Shown: positions 51,419 through 63,634, counted from the stretch's first letter. The stretch is 64,000 nt of DNA from Congeria kusceri (GCA_027627225.1 JAPFQT010000425.1:60931-124930); one strand, 5' to 3'. Numbers and translations: made by a program. The notes: generated by a model not told the origin, from the letters alone.

Positions 51419-52187
51419 ATTCGAATATACTTTGTGTTACCTACATGTACTTCACTTTAATTAGCTTAATATTTTTGTTAATATTTCTTCTACAACGCTG
51501 AACATTAACTGCTGATCTGTCACGCTGTCCTAATTGGTATCCCACTGAAACATGTGTTAAATAAAACATAACTATAACGATTCAGGGTGCCCGACTTTTG
51601 AATTCAACGGTCACCTTAAGTCCTACCGTAAAACACGCAAATCAATTGATGCAGCCTCTGGATGAACCGATGCAACCTTTAGGAGACACGAATGGAGGCT
51701 CTCTAGTTGATAAAATGGCATGCACGTGCACTTCATAGTACTTAATCAAATTTTGTAAATTAATGCATATAATAATCATGTTTATATTAACGAGGTCTCG
51801 ATGTTTAATCTCAGTATTACGCATACACCTGTACTTATATTTGTCGATGGTAATGTTTTTACTCGTGTGTTATCTTCATATTCATAACGAGATAAATTAT
51901 ATATAATACAATCTCAATATAACTACGCCCTTAATAAGACATAAAGGTGTGGTATACTTAAAGATCACCCGATCCTGTATTATTAGCTAATTCTACTAGA
52001 AAGTTATTACACTTTTTATAATAGTACTAGTAGTAATAAAAGGAGCCTTTTTGTACCGCGGTAAACTGTTATTGGTACTTCCAACACACACAAAAGATGC
52101 TGTCGCTAACAGGTGCATGTTCATTCGGCGGACAATGTTATGTCACTTGTAGGGCATTGTGCCGTTATTGCATGGCTTATTGTACAT

Positions 52188-52316
52188 TCCGCCTCATTTT
52201 TTATAACATTTCTTTCTAACTAATAAACATTTTATTACCCCCTGGATCCACTATTTAGCGACAGAGTACATTGTAATCATATATCTCATTAGAAAGGTAA
52301 TAAAAAATTAAGCGGA
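52188..52316. other. Fold-back across the unit 4/5 junction
   Basis: Identical to the 3/4 junction, including the weakened left arm. Confidence 0.65.
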
Positions 52317-52953
52317 AATTCGAAAAAAATAATTTAAAAAAAGATGTATAGTCTTCCATAGGGTCCGAAACCCCTTCGTATAAAATAGTTTGACTGGTTT
52401 TTTGCCTATTTTATAGTCTTTAATTCCGAATGCTAAGAATATGTGTCTGAAACTTATATATATGGGTAGTAACAAGTACCACGGATCTTTTGGCATGCGG
52501 TTCGGTCTATATGTGTGCCTGAGGGTCGGAATAGAGTGTGTCAAAGTGAGGTGCTCTCGTCGAATGCGTATTTTGTCATTTCTTTCACGTGTTTTGGGCT
52601 TTGAACATAAATATCTTCCCCATTTCTAGACTTAGGTACATGAAAGTTGAAATATTGATGGGTAAGTTCCTGATTTGTTGAAATCGGGGATTTAAGGCAA
52701 ATATAGTCCGGAGGTCGGGCTAGGGGGGTTCAAAGTGACCACCCCTATGGTCTTATTAGAGAAAATGGTCAATATCTAGGCACTATGTAGAGACAAAGTA
52801 CCTGTTAACCATCTATATCGTTAGAAAGGTATTGAAAAATGAGGCAAAAATTCGAAAAAAATAATTAAGAAAACATGTATGGTGTTCCGGATATGTCCGA
52901 AAAACCAATTTTTTCTCTATTTTGACCGTATTTTTTACAGTTTAAAATTATTA

Positions 52954-54965
52954 TGTTAGAATTCAATGCTGAACACAAATCTGAAATCCGTTTTGAGCTA
53001 TATTGCACCGTTAAAAGGTTATAAGGGTATAATGGAGCCCACCCCAAAGAGTTCAAAGACTTCCATCAAACAGTGTTTTCTATGGTAGAAACCATCGCTG
53101 AGCACAAATCCGCAATCCGTTTTGAGCTATATTGCACCGTAAAAAAAGTTATAAGGGTTTCCTGGACCCAAGCTCCTAGCCATTTACACGGACAGACGGA
53201 CAGACAGACATCGTTTTTAGGGGTAGAATTTACTACTGAACACAAATCTGAAATCCGTTTTGAGCTATATTAAACCATTAAAATGTTATAAGGGTTTCCT
53301 TGAGCCCACCCCCTAACAATTTACACTCCCACGACTGACAGACGGACAAACGGACAGACAGCCAGACAGACATCGTTTTTAGGAGTAGAATTTAATATTG
53401 AACACAAATCTGAAATCCGTTTGGAGCTATATTAAACCGTTAAAAAGTCAAAAGGGTTTCCAGGATACCACCCCCTTCTCCCCAGACAGACAGACGGACG
53501 GACAGCCAGATAGACAGACAGACAGACAGACAGACGGTAGAGTACAATTTAATGCTGAGCACAAATCTGAAGTCCGTTTTGAGTTATATTGCACCGTTAA
53601 AAAGTCAAAATGCTTTCCTGGAGACCAGCCCCTAGCCATTTACAATCCCCAGAAACACAGACGGACGGACGGACGGACGGACCGACGGACGGACCGACGG
53701 ACGGACCGACGGACGGACCGACGGACGGACGGACGGACGGACGGACCGACGGACGGACGGACGGACAGACAAAGGGGTAGAATTCCATGCTGAGCACAAA
53801 TCTGAAATCCGTTTTGAGCTATCTTGCACCGTTAAAAAGTTATATGGGTTTCCTGGAGCCCACCCCCTAGCCATTTACACTCCCCAGACAGACAGACGGA
53901 CGGACGGACGGACAGCGAGCCAGACAGACAGACAGACAAACGGACGGACGGAATTAAGGGTAGAATTATATGCTGAGCACAAATCTGAAATTCGTTTTGA
54001 GCTATCTTGCACCGCTAAAAGGTTATCAGGGTTTCCTGGACACCAGCCCCTACACCCCAAACAGACAGACGGACGGACGAATAGACAGACAAACAGACAG
54101 ATGGACGATAAATGAGAATTTAATGCTGAGCACAAATCTGAAATTCGTTTTGAGCTATCTTGCACCGTTAAAATGTTATAAGGGTTTCCGGGAGCCCACC
54201 CCCTAGCAATTTACACTCCCCATACGGACAAACGGACGGACAAACAGGCGGACAGACAGACAGATGGACGGACGGACGGACAAAGGGGAAGATTTCAATG
54301 CTGAGCACAAATCTGAAATCCGTTTTGAGCTATCTTGCACCGTTAAGAAGTAATATGGGTTTCCTGGAGCCCACCCTCTAGCCATCTACACTCCCGAGAC
54401 GGACAGACGGACGGACAGACAGACGGACAGTGAGACAGACGAACGGACAGAACAAGGGTAGAATTCAATGATGAGCACAAATTTGCAATCCGTTTTGAGC
54501 TATCTTGCACGATTAAAATGTTATAAGGGTTTCCTGGACCCCACACCCTAGCCATTTACACGGACAGACGGAAAGACAGACAGACAGACAGACAGACAGA
54601 CGGACGGACGGAAAAAGGGTAGAATTCAATGCTGAGCACGAATCTGAAATCCGTTTTGAGCTATATTGCATCGTTAAAATGTTACTAGGGTTTCCTGGAT
54701 ACCACTCCTACTCCCAAGACAGACAGACGGAGAGCCGGACAGACACACAGACAGACAGACAGACGACGGACGAAAGGCTAGAATTTAATGCTGAGTACAA
54801 ATCTGAAATCCGTTTTGAGCTATATTGCACCGTTTAAAAGTTATAAGGGTTTCCTGGAGCCCAGCCCCTAGCCATTTACACTCCACAGACAGACAGACGG
54901 ACGTACAGCCAGCCAGACAGACAGACGGACATCCAGACAGACAGACAGACAGCCGGACAGACAGC
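52954..54965. repeat. Nested core-plus-tetranucleotide tandem array (copy 5)
   Basis: Subunit content is the same as in copy 4. The GACG block (53657-53771) is shorter by three tetranucleotides, which changes the copy 4/5 offset from 12782 to 12770 bp. This shows that the tails mutate faster than the surrounding DNA. Confidence 0.92.
53657..53771. repeat. (GACG)n microsatellite, copy 5
   Basis: An intermediate form of about 115 bp with regularly spaced GACC interruptions, three units shorter than in copy 4. Confidence 0.93.
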
Positions 54966-55229
54966 CATCAACTACAACAACAGAATAATGCTTTATTTCA
55001 CGTGTATGTACACTAAACATCGGACATAACTCACAATCAGCGCATAGTGTTGAGCGTAACTATCGCCATAATTTTCCCTGACCCCTACCTCCTTTGTAGC
55101 TCCCTAAAACTTTAAGGGGCCAAGATACCCCCGAAATAACACCGGATTCGTGCTTAGGAATGAATCCTAACATAGATTTGAATAGGTCAGGGTTGTCTGT
55201 GAAGGTCACCGATCCCACCCCAAATTTCA

Positions 55230-55247
55230 CCTGATGGTACCATCAGG
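55230..55247. other. Perfect 18-bp palindrome inside R2 (copy 5)
   Basis: The palindrome is identical to that in copies 3 and 4. Copies 1 and 2 have a non-palindromic sequence at the same place. Confidence 0.9.
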
Positions 55248-58200
55248 GCGAATTTGGGGTAGAGAGGTCAAAGTTCAAGGACGTTAATAAAACATTGTTT
55301 TTTATGTTAGAATACAATGCTAGCACAAATCTGAACTCCGTTTTGAGATATATTGCACCGTTAAAAAGTTAAACGTGTCTAATGGATCCCACCCCGCGGC
55401 CATAGTTACGCTCAAAAATATGCAGAAAAAAAGTGTTTGCTTTCGACTTATTACAACTTTTTATGGTTTTACATGTACATTTACCCTTTTCCAACCGATC
55501 TATATACTCTTAGTACACTATGGTTCAACCAAAATATATGTATGGCAACGAATTAGATACATATCTATACTTTTATTAACATTTTAGACCACTTTCACGT
55601 CACTTTTGGACATAGTTTTTCACCAAAAGGTTAGCGCGGAATCACTTCCTGCTCGTTTACCATCAGTCTACACTGAAAACATACAGAAAATACAAAGACA
55701 GACCATTACTGGTCTCATGCTATGCATAACAGATGTTTATAACATGCGTTACCTATGCGTTTTGACCCTAATTCGTCCCCAAAATACTTCCCCCCCCCCC
55801 CCCAGAAAACTATTATATTGTTTAAAACTACAGTATGCCAACAATAACATACACTAGAATCAATTAAAACCCCACTTTGGCAAGTGCCGTTTTCGTAGGG
55901 TCGACATAGGGGTTAATTGCAGTAACAGTACACTGTTTCAATTACCCCACATACCCAGAAAAAAACGATTAGCGCTTCCAATTTCTATTTTTCATTTACA
56001 CTATTCATGCTGTAACAATATTGCAAACATTATTTGATTTTATAACTGCAAATAAATAATCGTCACTAAAGTACGAATAGCAATGGCGATAGTTAACCTT
56101 TTTTGGGGTAATCCAACTTTGTTTTTATATGGCCCTTGCAATTATCTTCCCTTTTTGTCGGCCCCTAAATTGACCCTAATGTCACGAAATTTGACTCCTA
56201 GCCTTACAAAAAAATTTGCGCAAGAAACAGAGCAAGAACCTAGTCCCCAGAATCATTTGTTAGATATATTTAACAAGGGGGATATAACTGTCATTTTTGA
56301 TACAATTTATCGTCCCTTAACTATTTATAGCAAATAATGCCTATTATGACCCCTAATATCATTATCGAAGTCAATCCGCGGTGGGCGACTCTTGATTTTA
56401 TCCTCTGAGCGATAGTTTATGTTACAGGAAAAGAGTAAGGAACAATTGAGATGAAACCGATGCAGCCTTTAGGTGACACCAAATCAACCTTCAGGAGACA
56501 TCACTTCACAACATTTGGGATACATAAATGGACAACCTTTAGGAGACACCCGTGCATTACCTGGACTTTCGTTAAATAGTGATACCCATTTCATTGAAGT
56601 CTAAGGATTGGAGGCTTTTGTCTTGCCCTTACAGTAATGCAGCGGTTTTCCTTAAAGTAAACGAATCAAATTTACTTTACAAATAAGCACAAACTCCTAA
56701 ATAAGATTGCTTATAAAGGCATATGTAAGCGTTGTTGTTTTATTATTTTTCCCTAACTGAAGTGCGTTCTTAATCATTGGACATTACAATTTAAATGTTA
56801 TGACTATTAAAATCTATAACTGACAGGTGATTTACTAAAGTGGCTACTTTAAAATTTTGGTAGTATGCTTTGCGCTTACATCTTATTATTTATAGATCCA
56901 CTCTTAATTAAGTATTCAAATACCGATATTGATGTTTACATTGAATCAGAATTAAATAAAAAAATGTATTAATGAATCTTCAGATTTAGAATCCACAGAT
57001 GACCCTGGGTAAGGTCAAGTGACCCCTACAAGTGACCCTTCCTGCAAAGGTCTCAATAAGCCCTACACATAACAGAAAGAATTTTGGGAATCGGATCTAC
57101 CGTTCAGGAGTTATGGCCCTTTGCGCACCAACTCGGAACTTGTGTGGCGATATTTACGCTCAAACGGCTGGGGCAGATCTAATGATCCGTAGTTCTGATT
57201 TATCCTGCTATTAACCCAAACAGTGACCTAATAAATCAGTGACCGTATAAACTGGTTGATATCAGGCAGTTGGTCACGTGACCGTGATATACCGTCAATG
57301 GGTATTCCTACGCGCCGGATAACAACATTGTCGAGAATGACTTGGCATGGAGTCTACTTACCAATACAAACTTTGTGTTGTCTAGTTTAACAGAGTTAAA
57401 CAACACATTTTAGTTTTTGTCATTTTTCACGTGTTTTTGACTTTGAACATGAATATCATCCACAATTCTGGACTAAGGTACATAAAAGTTGGACTATTGA
57501 TGGATAATTGTGTTCCTGATTTGTTGAAATCGGTGATTTAAGGCAAATTTAGCCGGGGGTTGGGCTAGGGGGTTCAAAGAGACCACCCCTCTGGTACGTT
57601 TTTGCTCATACGGCTCGGGTAAATCTAATGCTCCTTAGTGCTGATATCTAGATCCCTGATAACTCGTATATAGGTAGACGTCGTCGATATCTACAACGCC
57701 CGGGGAGTCCGACCGGGGGTAAGGGGAGGGGGGCGGGGTAATAAGAAAGTTCTGGGCCTTTAACAGGGCTATTTTTGTCGTTTTTACGCCTGGAACGGGC
57801 ACTTTGACGAACTCTGGTGATTTTATTTCGCAAGTAATGCAAAACAAACTTATGTTTGCTGAAATGTGCTAGAATTTCCTAATATAGGATATTTTTTTAT
57901 TTTAATCGGCCCAAAATTGAAAGTGTTATAGGACGTAGAAGTCGTTTCAGACCTGTTCATACGGTTACACATCACCAATAGTAAAAAAATAACACCCCCC
58001 TCCCCCCCCTTGATCCACTATTTAGGGACAGAGTACATTGTAATAATATATATCATTAGAAAGGTATTTAAAAATGAGGCGGAAATTATAAAAAATAGAA
58101 AAGATTTATGGTGTTCCATAGGGGTCGGAAAGACCTCTGTGTACGATATTTTGACCGTGTTTTTCACTGTTTTAAATTAATTTAAATTTGAATGGTGACA

Positions 58201-61200
58201 ATATGTGTCTGAAACTGATATATATATATATGCAATCGTCACCTTAGGGCGAAGAAATTTCCCAACAATGCAGACTTAAGGCGAGCGCTACCATTAGGGC
58301 GCCGGTGACCTAATTAACGTAATTAATTTCTAATTACCTAATTATGCAATGATAATAAATCGTGGCATGAATACATTGTATGACCTAAACTACAACATGA
58401 ACTGGTGTATAGTTTCCGTGGAAGGACGAAACTTTTTTTTTTTTTTTAAATATATGTATATGGGTATAAAATCCAGCCTTCAGGCGAATTTTGAATATGT
58501 GGATTTTATTTTCTTAAACTTATAATATATCTTATGGGGTTGACTTTGTAAAGCATGTTTTTTGAACTCTGCTTTTAATGTTACTGTTTCTCTCGACATT
58601 CTCGGCAGCTTTGGACTAAAGAAATCAATCTATAAATATTGTGGTTTCTGAAAGTTATCTAAACCGGAAAACGTTCTGCAGTGAATGCGCGTTTCTAGCA
58701 AAACCCGACTTAACAAGCGTAGCTCCTTAATGCTGAACTTTCTACAAAAATATATTTGTAGAGCTCGATTTGTTTATATTAAATGATGTTTTATTTGTTA
58801 TTGTGCCGAGTATTTTAGTTTAAAATTAGTAACTTTAATAATTTGTTCAGTTTAGTCAACCAACTTTTTTCAAAACATTGTATTTGTCTTTGTAATTTCT
58901 CCTATCTTTGGTATGGAATTTGGTCTTCTTAAAGGAAACAACAAACACGTCATTTACCACCAAACTGTATTTTTGTATTAATCTGTCTAATAGTACATTT
59001 AAATGTTTCCTAGTAAAATCACTTCCGATCGATGTATGCATTCGTCATGTATCTATTTCTATTAAGTAACTACATAGTTTAATTAACTAAATTCTATTTC
59101 GTTGTATTATTGCATATTAGCAAACAAAGTAGTTATTTTAAAACAAATAATGAAATCCACATATATGTTCAATACATCTATTCAATACATAACTAGTTTT
59201 GAAGTTCAATGCAATAAGTCGATGCAACTGAAATGGCATGGCGTGATTTTCAATGCAATATACAATATTGTATTCATATGTCATACCAAATAACAATGTC
59301 ACGAGAACGAAAAAAGGAAAGGTTCATAAGTATTCGATTACAGAACGTTTTTGGTAAACTTTCACTTGGTGTCTCTTCAAGTAGTTTGTCAAATGAAAGA
59401 TCGAATAATAGTATCATGAAAATATAAATTGCTGAGCAACCACACTTTGATCTCTTACACAAACTATTGCAGATGTGTTGCGTACCAATGCGAACGTGTT
59501 TTGTTTCAAATTATGAAACGTTTGTTTTCATCAACAATCCTGAGGTGTACTCGAAAAGTATTAATCGTCGCATTGGTTTTGATGTAATTTGGACATAGAA
59601 AATACACTAGAAATTAATATGAGATTGTGACATGAGATTCAAATATCAAAATAAATACATACAGTTCACAGGTTTTATGCGTGTTTTTATCATCTGAATT
59701 TTATTCAAGAAACTTAAGTTGTCTGAAAGTCACAATTCTAAATTTAAATTCGCCTTAATGCTACTGTAAATAATGCAAAATACATGCACACAAAACTATG
59801 TATGTTGAGGAATATTGCATTATTCGCGTTCTGAAAGGAAAACATTATAAAAGTTCTATTTTGCTGTATAACTAAAACTATATGTATTGGTTTAGGCCGT
59901 TAAACTGGCGATATATATTTACTAATAAGCGGTTTCCCCGCGTTATGACTTGTCTAAACATAGCTCAAAATATATCATATCCTGGTTCTGTGTTTTATAT
60001 GAGCGATGGGTATAGTATGCTGTGTGTGCCGGGAAACAACCGTTGATGATATTGATACTATGTGCTACTTTCAACGATATATTGTTCATATCTGTACTAT
60101 TGTTGTCATAGTTCATTTTATTTAAGATTTCAAGTTTAAACATGCTGCTGTGACGTTGTTCATATGTTGCAATTAAACTATTTATCAAGTTTTTGGATTG
60201 GAAAAGTTCTTCATACACTAGATCAGAATATCCGGGTGAGATATTAGTATGTCGTAGATAATATGCTGGTATGATAAACACGATGTTGAACTTAATATGT
60301 CATCGTTGTCATTTTTGAATGACCTATATACTACGGTAAACTAACATAATAAAAGTGGGGTTTAATGAAAGTTGTTTTATGTAATCGCCAAGTGTATAAA
60401 GATCTAGTTATGTTAAATAATATACTATACGTATTTTGCGTATTGAAAATCGTATATTCACGTTAAGCGCATTAAATAGCACGAACGCATTTCGACGTAT
60501 TTGCAATAATTAGGTCACCATTTATTACTTCAAGAAAGTTGTTTAAAATTTTTGTGCAAATTCAATAACAACTTTCTTAAAATGACATTGCAATTTATAT
60601 TTCAACATCTGCGCAATAAACCATGAACACTATTATTATACAGACCTATCGAACAGAGAATGCCGGTATGTTGTAGTTCCAAAACCATGCATTGCAGCGT
60701 TGAAATATATGTATAAAGCGTGTCTTTAAACTAGTTATTTCTTTATGTTAATGACTAAAGCATTCTAATCATAACATACGAATAGTAAAATTGTGTATAA
60801 ATATGTTAAGTTCTTGATGATATGTCTTTAATTTTATTTCTAAATTATACTTTATTTTAATTGCTAGTAGAACATACTTATGTATGTTTTAATTTCCATA
60901 CCCTATGCAACAGTTATTTATTCACATGAAGCCATTGTTGTAAGTTTCCAGTTCTTTCATCATGAAACTATGCGCAATTATAATGGCTTTCGATTTCGCG
61001 CTGCATCTGTTTATCGCAAGAAATATAGGTAAAAAGCTATCTTACTCAATTATAATTACTTCGAAAAACACCGGGGAACCATTTATAATAATGTGATATT
61101 CCCCGGTAGAATATAATATTAACACATCCGAATACTTACAGTAAATTCTAACATGCTACACGCTGATATTCCAAGCGAAAATATACTAATTCATCGTTGA

Positions 61201-62161
61201 TAAACTGCTCAATAAACAATTCAAAAATCAAGCATGATTCTGAGAGCAACACAGTTAAATGTAGTTATAATATACAATTATATAATTACACAATAGTAAT
61301 CCGGATCTATACACCTTTAGAAACACCCTTCTAATCCGTAGGTACAAACAACGCTTACCCAATTGTGTACCAATAATGGTAGATTCATGCAAATAATTAT
61401 AGCTGATAAGGTTTTTGAAAGGATTTTAAATAGGTAAGCTAGGTTTGTACATCAAGATAAGTGTTGGTGTTTGTTTTTTTAAATACTAGCACATTCAGGA
61501 GAAAGTCGATTGCAAAAACATGTTGTAGCATTAAACTATAACCAATGGATCAAGTTCGATTTTTTCTGTGGTATCGTTCTTTATTTGTCAGTGTACAACT
61601 CTCTGTAGTTCTGGTAATGACATTTTGACAACTTGGAGTTTCGATCAAGTTGTGTACTATGCTTCTCATAGTTTGATTTTGTAATTATTCTACATGTTAA
61701 AGTTTATTGATATACGTATCTGTGTAATAAACATTCTCCAAAAAATCTAATATTTTTTATGGAACAATTTCATTTGTTTCATTTGGTTATTTTGAAAATT
61801 TAAAGGTAATTGTTGGGAAGAAAACTATACAATATTGTATGAATCACATCTTGCAGCAGGTTACTGTTAGTTATGGAAAAGTTATTTTGCCTAAAAATCA
61901 AAGGTCGTTGTTCGCCTTAATTCCGCAAATGCAGCACACAATTAATTATCTTAACTCCGCAAAACTCACGCTATAGGTTTGCGTTTTGTTTATCCAAAGA
62001 CGCAATACATACAACACAACCCTACTTGAGTAATTATAATAGTTTCTCATGGACGAACATGTACATAGTAAAATCTGTATAATTATTGAATAATTATCAA
62101 CATGTCACACACAAATTATTATATATTTTTTATATCTGGCAAATGCCATTAAAATGGATTG

Positions 62162-62470
62162 ATGCTTGTAATGCTTGTATTATGGGCCGGAGGCCTTACA
62201 TTACAAATACACGAATTGTCAAAAAATTGTCATTTATATTTAGACGCAGTAGATAATACACAAATAAGTATTTTTAATGGTAGAAAAAGCAGCATCAATA
62301 AACAGCGAACACTATTTTTTCGCGTTAATAATAAGATATTTTTAGAACTTCCCCCTAATACCGAAATTAGACGTATTGGACTTCGCCTTAATACTTCATA
62401 TAAAGCATTTCTTTATATTGTGGATTCCCGGTGCATTAGATTAAAATCTACACAGAGACACATGCTTTAG
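62162..62470 (+). CDS. Hypothetical 102-residue open frame abutting the array breakpoint
   Basis: This is the longest ATG-initiated frame outside low-complexity repeats and the first thing in the single-copy flank. From the ATG it encodes 102 residues. The N-terminus is hydrophobic (MLVMLVLWAGGLTLQ) and could be a signal peptide or membrane segment. A mixed, likely beta-rich body with basic residues follows, ending RCIRLKSTQRHML. The frame is open upstream only to 62153, exactly the array/flank breakpoint; the stop before it (62150-62152) lies in repeat DNA. It may therefore be the remaining part of an exon cut by the rearrangement, or a chance frame. No domain is recognised. I favour 'possible exon' over 'complete gene'. 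Confidence 0.3.
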   Translation: MLVMLVLWAGGLTLQIHELSKNCHLYLDAVDNTQISIFNGRKSSINKQRTLFFRVNNKIFLELPPNTEIRRIGLRLNTSYKAFLYIVDSRCIRLKSTQRHML

Positions 62471-62608
62471 TATATTGCTTACACCAACATACACATCGTA
62501 CCACTAACAAACCCAATATTTGAGACAAATACAATTGAAGCTCTGTCAGGGATTTGTTGGATAATATATATTTTATATACTTTCTTTGTTGTTTTTATTT
62601 TTATTTAA

Positions 62609-62794
62609 TTGAATGAAATAACCGAAGTATCAGACCATTTTAAAGTCGACGTTGACTTTAAATGCACTTTCAATATCCCGCAATATCTTCTTACACATGT
62701 CTTGTTTCGACATACCAACATTTGTGAAAAATATTACAATTCATGTCATGTTGAAAATAATAACGATCAAATTGTGCATTCATTTCTGGTATAA
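62609..62794 (+). other. Open frame without ATG, weak exon candidate
   Basis: A 61-codon plus-strand frame has no internal ATG and is not a complete gene. A pyrimidine-rich stretch (about 62578-62608) precedes 'TATCAG' (62628-62633), a possible acceptor, and 'CTGGTATAA' at the end could be a donor. The peptide has three cysteines and several histidines and is not recognised. The exit phase (0) does not fit the next candidate exon at 63019, which needs phase 2, so I do not join them. Confidence 0.12.
62639..62662. other. Inverted repeat TTTAAAGTC / GACTTTAAA in the flank
   Basis: Perfect 9-bp arms flank the 6-base spacer GACGTT. No terminator or transposon context was found. Confidence 0.6.
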
Positions 62795-63018
62795 TTGATA
62801 ACATGATAAGCGATCGTATATTAGATATTCTTTCTCTGAACCAAATATAATTAAACTATTCAAAGATTAATTCTAAACGAGGGAGTTAGCTGTCTTATTA
62901 TTGTTTTATTTTTCTGTTTAGTACGTGTAGAGTTCAGTCTCTGATCTATCGCCGAACTTTTGCCTATTAAACATGATATGCAACAAAGCGTACTTGGTCT
63001 GTGACTTTTCTATATCAG

Positions 63019-63195
63019 GAAAAATGTATTCCATGCAATCAAACCTGTAATCAAAGCGGATCTGAAAACTAAACGGCGACTATTGCCAATGTTCGACGAC
63101 TCCCCAAATTGTTTAAGAAAATCAGCAACCAACGGTTTTCGAGAATATAGTAACAGGTTTTTAGTCAAGCGCAAACCAGATGTGTTGGGCATTAG
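63019..63195 (+). CDS. Candidate internal coding exon of an unrecognised gene
   Basis: A good acceptor (pyrimidine-rich 'GTGACTTTTCTATATCAG' ending at 63018) precedes a frame running from 63020 to 63196 with no stop. It encodes a basic, coding-like peptide: it starts KNVFHAIKPVIKADLKTKRR, has LPMFDDSPNC in the middle and ends FLVKRKPDVLGI. At the end, 'ATTAG|GTGACT' offers a donor, leaving phase 2. If it is not spliced, the frame ends at TGA 63197-63199. The opposite-strand 60-codon frame (63010-63192) looks like a shadow of this one. No family is recognised. Confidence 0.35.
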
Positions 63196-63486
63196 GTGAC
63201 TTTATATACAAAATTCTTCTTGTAGTGATACACAAGTGACCATCACCTTCTAAGATATAGATCCGTAAAGCGAACGTGTTTTTAGTGGCGATGAGAAATA
63301 AAGCATACTTAAATTAGGTGACTCATTAAAACATTTTTCTCGGATTTACAAGGGTCGTATTGACGGAATTTTCGCTATAAAAATAAGGGTTTAATTGGAA
63401 TTGATTTTTCGTCAAATACACAATAATGATGGAATCATATGACACCCTTGATCATCTGTTGAAGTTTTATCAATTACCGTCCAGAG

Positions 63487-63634
63487 AATTATAAACCAAG
63501 ATATGTCAGTACTTTGGGACAATATGCATTCTCCAAAGGACGATACTTACTCCGAACATGATGTCCCATATTTTCTACAATGTGATGAAAGCAACGTGGT
63601 AATGGTTATGGCAGAAGCGGATTACGTGATGTAA
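63487..63634 (+). CDS. Candidate terminal coding exon of the same gene
   Basis: 'CCGTCCAGAG' gives an acceptor at 63485-63486. Starting at 63487, one base completes the AGA codon begun in the previous exon, then the frame runs 48 codons to TAA at 63632-63634. The intron would be 63196-63486 (291 bp, GT-AG). The peptide is acidic, with MSVLWDNMHS early and VMVMAEADYVM at the C-terminus, in contrast to the basic preceding exon. An AATAAA lies 85 bp after the stop, as expected for a last exon. An alternative is that 'GATGTAATT' at the end is a donor and the gene continues. Function is unknown. Confidence 0.33.

Larger units (their letters stand above)
39450..52231. repeat. Macro-tandem repeat unit, copy 4 (type B, 12782 bp)
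   Basis: This type B copy lacks R1. Its front part (39450 to about 42830) is nearly identical to the front of copy 5 at offset 12782/12770; the 12-bp change is a contraction of the GACG block. Its remainder is nearly identical to the second part of copy 3. This pattern is expected if one whole unit was duplicated recently with breakpoints inside the nested array and just downstream of it. Variants such as 'GAACAGGAATATC' near 44672 occur only in copies 3 and 4. Confidence 0.95.
52232..62153. repeat. Macro-tandem repeat unit, copy 5 (type B, truncated at right edge of array)
   Basis: This is the final copy. It follows the common sequence up to 'AAATGCCATTAAA' and leaves it at 62153/62154, where the other copies continue with 'GGTCGCATTTTG'. 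The point corresponds to 10495 in copy 1, immediately before the degenerate 160-bp repeat block. From about 55605 onward it diverges from copy 4 and shares several variants with copy 2. A one-base deletion near 56177 joins two short frames into an 84-codon open frame at 56083-56337, which is absent from the other copies. Confidence 0.95.

Noticed and set aside
56083..56337. 84-codon frame in copy 5
   Set aside because: It exists only because of a one-base deletion near 56177; the other four copies are interrupted at that point.
1..62153. rDNA intergenic spacer interpretation
   Set aside because: No 18S, 5.8S, 28S or 5S sequence appears in any unit, although the unit length would fit an rDNA repeat.
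63010..63192. 60-codon minus-strand frame in the flank
   Set aside because: It is fully covered by the plus-strand candidate exon, which has splice signals and a more protein-like composition.
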